Shown here piece by piece: positions 4,576 through 9,164 of a stretch of DNA of 9,164 nucleotides. The DNA is from SIG440 sp045596485 (GTDB lineage Bacteria; Bacillota; Clostridia; Monoglobales; Monoglobaceae). Both the position numbers and the translations under genes were made by a program. The notes under the pieces are model-generated. The model had not been told where the DNA came from. It saw only the letters and a list, made by a program, of their open reading frames with translations, and searched no databases. The stretch covers positions 1-9,164 of the forward strand of contig JAZOCL010000021.1 of NCBI GenBank assembly GCA_045596485.1, read 5' to 3'. The stretch's first letter is position 1; each line of letters begins with the position of its first letter.

Positions 4576-6681
4576 GTGGTTTTTAAGATAGTACTGATTA
4601 TTGCAGAAAAACCAAGTCTTGCACGAAATATTATGGCAGGAATCGGTAAAATGGCGCGGCACGACGGATATTTTGAAGGCGGAGGCTTCATTGTTACATG
4701 GGCTTTCGGTCATTTGTTTTCATTGGCTGATGTTGAGGCATATTCTGAGAGTACTGCCGAAAACAGATACTGGTCAATAGACAATCTTCCGTGCTTCCCC
4801 GAAAAGTTTATATTTGAATTAAAAAGAGGCTCCGACAAAAAGGTTGATGCAGGAGTGGAGAAGCAGTTCGGCGTTATAAAGGCTTTGTGCAACCGCAGCG
4901 ACGTTGATACAATCATCAATGCGGGAGATGCTGACCGTGAAGGCGAAATTATTGTGCGAACCTGTATCGAAAAGGCTCTTGACGAAACCAAGGCGCTGAA
5001 ACGAATATGGCTTCCCGACCAGACACCGCAGACCGTCCGTGAGGCAATGAATGCCCTGAAGGACGAAAGTGAATATGACAATCTGGCCAGTGAAGGCTAT
5101 GCCAGAACCTTTATGGATTGGCTTTACGGTGTGAATCTGACCCGTTATGCAACCTTGCGTTCAGGAACTTTGCTTCGTGTTGGCAGAGTAATTGTTCCTA
5201 TTGTCAAAGCAATTTATGACCGTGATATGGCAATTCGAAATTTTGTTCCTGACATCTATTATGCCATCCAGAGCAAGGCAGAAACAAACGGAACCGAAAT
5301 TGAGCTCACCAGCAAAACGAAATTCAATAAAGAAGAATACGAAAAAGCAAGGGCTTTGTGTGATAAATACAATGCCGAAAAGGCAGTTGTTGTATCAAAG
5401 AAAAAGAAGAAGGATACTCTTTCTGCAGGAAAGCTGTATTCACTCACAAAGCTTCAAAACTTTCTGGGCAAGAAATATAAAATGTCTATGGCAGAAAGTC
5501 TTGAGCTTGTTCAGGGACTTTATGAAAAGGGTTATGTGACCTATCCCAGAACAAACTCCGAATATCTTGCAACAGCAGAGCAGGGAAAAATAAAGACCAT
5601 TCTTGAGTCGGTGAAAAAGCTTGGCTATCCCGTTGAATTCAAGTTCAGCAAAACCATATTTGATGATTCAAAGATTGAATCACATTCTGCGTTGACTCCC
5701 ACCTACAAAATTCCCGACAAAACAAGGCTTTCTGAGAACGAAATGAAGGTTTATAGCGCAATTATGCGCAGATTTGTTGCGGTTTTCTGTGCAGAGGACT
5801 GCATTGTTGAAAAAACAGAGATAAAGATTGCTGTGGGTGACCTTGAGGAGTTTTTGCTCAAGGGTACGGTTATCATAAATCAGGGATGGACAAAAATTGA
5901 TGATTATACCAAGAAGGATAAGCTCCTTCCGCCGCTTGAAAAGGGTGACGAGGTGAACATAGGCTTTGCTCCTGTAGAAAAGGAAACAAGCCCCCCAAAG
6001 CATTACACAATCGAAACCTTGAACAACTATCTGAAGAACCCCTTCAAGGAGGAGAAAGCCAATGCCTCCTCAGAGCAAGAGGATGAAGAGGCAGAATATC
6101 GGGCAATGTTTGAGGGGCTGGAGCTTGGAACCGAGGCAACAAGAACAGGTATCATTGATAATGCCAGAAAGAGTCAGTACATTCAGCTCAAAAAAGACAC
6201 CTACACAATTCTCCCCGCAGGAGAGAATTTAATTGAGTCTCTTTCACGGATGAACATAATTATGGATAAGTTCAAGACCTCACAGATGGGTGTGGCCCTG
6301 AAGGGTGTTTTTAAGGGAAATATGACTATTGAAAGCGCTATCGAGGTCGTAAAAACAGAAATCACCAATGTGTTTGAAGAAAACAAAAAGAAGGGTGAGA
6401 CCTTTGACGGCTTTGTGGGTGATGTCGTGGGCAAGTGTCCCCTTTGCGGAGGAGAAATTGCCAGAACCAGGTTCGGCTACGGCTGCCACAGCTACAGGGA
6501 GGGCTGCAAATTTTCCACGGGCAATGTTATATGCGGAAAGGTGATTTCTCTTGAGAATATGAAGTCGCTTTTAGAGACAGGTTCAACCCCCCTCATCACG
6601 GGTTTTGTTTCGAAAAAAAGCGGAAAAGCATTTTCGGCACGGCTTGTCCTTGAGGAAGGAAAAGTTGTATTTAAATTTTAG
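4576..6681 (+). CDS. topB: DNA topoisomerase III (type IA)
   Basis: Type IA topoisomerase, cutting one DNA strand through a tyrosine link to relax or decatenate DNA. From the GTG at 4576 it has 701 aa. The Toprim domain begins IVLIIAEKPSLARNI (E11) and contains NAGDADREGE (D118, D120). SGTLLRVGRV follows near 196-205. The catalytic tyrosine is in YVTYPRTNSEYL (Y323), with SHSALTPT near 369-376 and GTEATRTGII near 518-527. The C-terminus carries a CPLC...C...C zinc ribbon (about 621-644) and a terminal beta repeat. The start is uncertain because no ATG is in frame. The best ribosome binding site (AAGGTGG, 4573-4579) overlaps the GTG and is ideally placed for an ATA at 4588, which would give the usual short N-terminus; a TTG at 4537 is inside the hairpin. 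The gene is 27 bases before nfnA. Identity as a topoisomerase is secure; the start is not. Confidence 0.9.
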   Translation: MVFKIVLIIAEKPSLARNIMAGIGKMARHDGYFEGGGFIVTWAFGHLFSLADVEAYSESTAENRYWSIDNLPCFPEKFIFELKRGSDKKVDAGVEKQFGVIKALCNRSDVDTIINAGDADREGEIIVRTCIEKALDETKALKRIWLPDQTPQTVREAMNALKDESEYDNLASEGYARTFMDWLYGVNLTRYATLRSGTLLRVGRVIVPIVKAIYDRDMAIRNFVPDIYYAIQSKAETNGTEIELTSKTKFNKEEYEKARALCDKYNAEKAVVVSKKKKKDTLSAGKLYSLTKLQNFLGKKYKMSMAESLELVQGLYEKGYVTYPRTNSEYLATAEQGKIKTILESVKKLGYPVEFKFSKTIFDDSKIESHSALTPTYKIPDKTRLSENEMKVYSAIMRRFVAVFCAEDCIVEKTEIKIAVGDLEEFLLKGTVIINQGWTKIDDYTKKDKLLPPLEKGDEVNIGFAPVEKETSPPKHYTIETLNNYLKNPFKEEKANASSEQEDEEAEYRAMFEGLELGTEATRTGIIDNARKSQYIQLKKDTYTILPAGENLIESLSRMNIIMDKFKTSQMGVALKGVFKGNMTIESAIEVVKTEITNVFEENKKKGETFDGFVGDVVGKCPLCGGEIARTRFGYGCHSYREGCKFSTGNVICGKVISLENMKSLLETGSTPLITGFVSKKSGKAFSARLVLEEGKVVFKF

Positions 6682-6708
6682 CAATTATTGACAGAAGGGA
6701 TGACCTTA

Positions 6709-7551
6709 ATGTTTCTCATAAAAGAAAAAACAGTTCTGAACCCCACTGTTACAAAAATGGTGGTGGAAGCACCGCGTGTTGCCCACAAGGCACAGGCAGG
6801 ACAGTTTATCATTCTCCGTGTTGACGAACAGGGCGAGAGAATTCCCCTGACCATTGCGGACTATGACCGCAAAAATGGCACAATTACCATTATATTTCAG
6901 ATTGTGGGCGCAACAACCGAGAAGCTTAATCATTTGAATAAAGGAGACTATATCCACGATTTTGTTGGACCCTTGGGAACGGCCTCTCACGTTGAGGGCT
7001 TCAAAAAGGTTGCTGTTATTGGGGGCGGTGTGGGTTGTGCCATTGCGTACCCCACAGCAAAGGCTCTCAAGGAGAACGGTGCAGAGGTTCATTCAATAAT
7101 CGGCTTCCGCAGCCGCGACCTTGTTATTCTTGAGGATGAATTCAAGGTGGTGTCAGACAAGGTTGTTCTTATGTCCGATGACGGTTCCTGCGGCGAAAAG
7201 GGGCTTGTGACCGACGCTCTGCGCAAAATGGTTGAGAGCGGTGAAAAGTATGATTTGGTTATTGCCATAGGACCGCTTGTGATGATGAAGTTTGTTTGTC
7301 TGCTCACCAAGGAGTTGGGAATAAAAACCGTTGTAAGTATGAATCCCATTATGATTGACGGAACAGGTATGTGCGGCGGCTGCAGACTTACCGTTGGAGG
7401 AGAAATGAAGTTTGCCTGTGTTGACGGTCCTGACTTTGACGGCCATTTAGTGGATTTTGATGAATGTATCAGACGCTCGGCGATATATAAAGAAACCGAA
7501 CGAAAGCATCATGACGATGTCTGCAATTTATTCAAGGGGGTAAAGAAGTAA
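6709..7551 (+). CDS. nfnA: NfnAB transhydrogenase small subunit (FAD/[2Fe-2S], dihydroorotate dehydrogenase electron-transfer-like)
   Basis: The 280-aa protein belongs to the ferredoxin-NADP reductase/PyrK-like family. Visible elements are ERIPLTIADY for FAD binding (43-52), HDFVGPLGTASHV (83-95), VAVIGGGVGCAIAYP for NAD(H) binding (101-115) and IDGTGMCGGCR...C with C222, C225 and C237 for a [2Fe-2S] cluster. The family is reported to use an aspartate as the fourth ligand, and D217 is the candidate. Together with NfnB it couples NADH, reduced ferredoxin and NADP+ by flavin-based bifurcation in anaerobes. The ATG at 6709 has GAAGGGA eight bases upstream; the earlier ATG at 6700 overlaps that site and was rejected. 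Its stop overlaps the nfnB start by one base (TAATG). A sulfide dehydrogenase or PyrK role is possible in other contexts but less likely beside nfnB. Confidence 0.92.
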   Translation: MFLIKEKTVLNPTVTKMVVEAPRVAHKAQAGQFIILRVDEQGERIPLTIADYDRKNGTITIIFQIVGATTEKLNHLNKGDYIHDFVGPLGTASHVEGFKKVAVIGGGVGCAIAYPTAKALKENGAEVHSIIGFRSRDLVILEDEFKVVSDKVVLMSDDGSCGEKGLVTDALRKMVESGEKYDLVIAIGPLVMMKFVCLLTKELGIKTVVSMNPIMIDGTGMCGGCRLTVGGEMKFACVDGPDFDGHLVDFDECIRRSAIYKETERKHHDDVCNLFKGVKK

Positions 7552-8936
7552 TGGCAAATATGTCACCTAAGAAAAACGAAATGCCTGTTCAAAGCCCCGA
7601 TGTTCGCAATAAGAATTTCAGCGAGGTTGCGTTGGGCTATACCGAGGAGCAGGCAATTGACGAGGCAAACAGATGTCTTGGCTGCAAAAATATGCCTTGT
7701 GTTTCGGGCTGCCCCGTAAAGATTCATATTCCTGAGTTTATCGCAAAGGTGGCAGAGGGAGATTTTGAGGGTGCTTATGCTGTGATTTACAAGTCAAGCT
7801 CTCTTCCTGCGGTATGCGGACGTGTTTGTCCTCAGGAAACCCAGTGCGAATCAAAGTGCGTTCGGGGAATCAAGGGCGAGCCTGTGGCTATCGGCAGACT
7901 TGAACGCTTTGTTGCTGACTGGTATATGAAAAACGGCACAGCCGAAACCGCAGAAGTAAAATCAAACGGCAAAAAGGTTGCAGTTGTGGGCTCGGGACCT
8001 TCAGGTCTCACTTGTGCAGGCGATCTTGCAAAAAGGGGCTATGATGTAACAGTTTTTGAAGCTCTGCATATTCCTGGCGGTGTGTTGGTTTACGGCATTC
8101 CCGAATTCAGACTCCCAAAGGATATTGTGAGACGTGAGATAGAAAAGTTAGAGACTTTGGGCGTGAAAATCGTTACCAATGCAGTAATCGGCAAAACCGA
8201 AACAGTTGACGAGCTTCTTGAGGATGGCTTTGAGGCTGTGTTTATCGGCTCGGGAGCGGGACTTCCCAGGTTTATGAATATTCCCGGGGAGAATCTCAAC
8301 GGTGTGTATTCTGCAAATGAATTTTTGACCAGAACAAATCTTATGAAAGCCTATGAAGAAGCGTCAACAACCCCCATAATACGTGCAAAGCGTGTTGCTG
8401 TTGTGGGCGGCGGAAATGTGGCAATGGATGCTGCACGTTGTGCAAAGCGTCTTGGTGCTGAAGAGGTCTATATTGTTTATCGGCGTTCAATGAACGAGAT
8501 TCCTGCACGGCGGGAAGAGGTTGAGCACGCAGAGGAAGAGGGAATTATCTTTAAAACCCTTAACAACCCCGTTGAAATTTTGGGCGATGACACCAATTTT
8601 GTGACAGGTATAAAGTGCGTCAGAATGGAGCTTGGTGAACCCGATGAATCGGGCAGAAGAAGTCCTGTTGTCGTTGAAGGCTCTGAATATGTTTTGGATG
8701 TTGATGCGGTGATAATGTCAATTGGCACATCACCCAATCCTCTTATCCGAAACACCACCGAGGGTCTTGAAACCGACGGACGAGGCTGTATTATTACAAA
8801 AAATGAAGGCGGTCTCACTAGCAAGGTGGGTGTTTATGCCGGCGGTGATGCAGTAACCGGTGCGGCTACCGTAATTCTTGCTATGGGTGCAGGAAAAGCG
8901 GCAGCAAAAGGAATTGATGAATATTTAAGCAAATAA
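7551..8936 (+). CDS. nfnB: NfnAB transhydrogenase large subunit (glutamate synthase small-subunit-like)
   Basis: The 461-aa flavoprotein resembles the small subunit of glutamate synthase. Eight cysteines in two clusters, C42/C45/C50/C54 and C89/C93/C99/C103, mark the N-terminal two-[4Fe-4S] domain. VAVVGSGPSGLTCAGDLA (143-160) is the FAD dinucleotide fold and GGVLVYGIPEFRLPK (176-190) is a family signature. VAVVGGGNVAMDAARCAKR (282-300) with YIVYRRS (307-313) is the NADP(H) site, and YAGGDAVTGAATVILAMGAG (429-448) is the second FAD motif. It is the bifurcating subunit that takes electrons from NADPH and reduces ferredoxin and, through NfnA, NAD+, or the reverse. The start codon overlaps the nfnA stop, so translation is coupled. 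These proteins are often misannotated as gltD or gltA; the adjacent nfnA and the absence of a glutamate synthase large subunit support NfnB. Confidence 0.94.
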   Translation: MANMSPKKNEMPVQSPDVRNKNFSEVALGYTEEQAIDEANRCLGCKNMPCVSGCPVKIHIPEFIAKVAEGDFEGAYAVIYKSSSLPAVCGRVCPQETQCESKCVRGIKGEPVAIGRLERFVADWYMKNGTAETAEVKSNGKKVAVVGSGPSGLTCAGDLAKRGYDVTVFEALHIPGGVLVYGIPEFRLPKDIVRREIEKLETLGVKIVTNAVIGKTETVDELLEDGFEAVFIGSGAGLPRFMNIPGENLNGVYSANEFLTRTNLMKAYEEASTTPIIRAKRVAVVGGGNVAMDAARCAKRLGAEEVYIVYRRSMNEIPARREEVEHAEEEGIIFKTLNNPVEILGDDTNFVTGIKCVRMELGEPDESGRRSPVVVEGSEYVLDVDAVIMSIGTSPNPLIRNTTEGLETDGRGCIITKNEGGLTSKVGVYAGGDAVTGAATVILAMGAGKAAAKGIDEYLSK

Positions 8937-8961
8937 TTTCTGACAGAAAGGACAAAACATT

Positions 8962-9164
8962 ATGGTACATCATATTGTATTATGGAACTTTGTTTCTACG
9001 CTAAGTGCAGAAGAAAAGAAAGAATCGGCACAGAAGATGAAAGAACTGCTTGAGCCGATTGCAGAGCTGGTAGAGGGAACCGTGTCTCTTGAAGTGGTGA
9101 CACAGGGGCTTGAGTCCAGCAATAAAGAGATAGCATTAATATCAAGTCGGAGGCCAAGCGGTCT
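8962..9164 (+). CDS. Dabb (stress-responsive A/B barrel) family protein, 5' part
   Basis: The ATG at 8962 has GAAAGGA nine bases upstream and lies 25 bases after the nfnB stop. The readable part, MVHHIVLWNF followed by a helix (EEKKESAQKMKELLEPIAEL) and EGTVSLEVV, is typical of the N-terminal half of Dabb-domain proteins, which are about 100 aa, small and dimeric, with no fixed enzymatic role. The right edge cuts the gene after 67 codons. The last residues (SSRRPSG) do not fit the family. In the next frame the end reads KSEAKRS, closer to the expected ESEEALK stretch, so a small indel near 9147-9152, real or a contig-end error, is possible. Confidence 0.8.
   Translation, partial: MVHHIVLWNFVSTLSAEEKKESAQKMKELLEPIAELVEGTVSLEVVTQGLESSNKEIALISSRRPSG

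Noticed and set aside
1..9164. tRNA, rRNA, CRISPR array or insertion sequence
   Set aside because: No cloverleaf-like sequence, regular spaced repeats, transposase motif or terminal inverted repeat pair was recognised on either strand.

Overview
The window looks like a chromosomal segment from an anaerobic, low-GC Gram-positive bacterium of the class Clostridia, plausibly a gut Oscillospirales-type genome. The grounds are strong GGAGG-type ribosome binding sites, consensus sigma-A promoters, the Firmicutes pair ruvX plus a DUF1292 gene, and an NfnAB electron-bifurcating transhydrogenase. The genus cannot be fixed from the sequence. Both edges cut a gene.

The window has two halves that diverge from an AT-rich intergenic region (3441-3783). 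The left half (1-3440) is accessory in character and lies entirely on the minus strand. In transcription order it holds: a perfect-consensus promoter; a 235-aa protein with a zinc ribbon, an acidic repeat linker and a conserved-looking C-terminal domain; a 200-nt gap with several inverted repeats; a 404-aa stand-alone reverse transcriptase (RT); a second perfect-consensus promoter whose -35 box lies in the last RT codons; and two small unknown proteins followed by a protein made of at least six serial zinc ribbons, cut by the left edge.

The right half (3784-9164) is ordinary core metabolism and DNA maintenance, all on the plus strand: ruvX (Holliday junction resolvase-like), a DUF1292 protein, a type IA topoisomerase of the topoisomerase III class, nfnA and nfnB (ferredoxin/NADH/NADPH bifurcation), and the start of a Dabb-family stress protein. 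Spacings are short throughout. The main interruption is a terminator-like hairpin just before the topoisomerase gene.

The most interesting element is the RT together with the folded RNA predicted immediately upstream of it. The RT keeps the catalytic aspartates (D135, D222, D223) but has an unusual motif 4, and no intron, maturase or endonuclease parts are present. The upstream gap can fold on the RT-coding strand into a closed multi-hairpin structure, followed by a 12-bp hairpin next to the RT ribosome binding site. This resembles the general layout of RT systems that use a neighbouring non-coding RNA, such as retrons and some defence RTs. Family membership and function are inference only.
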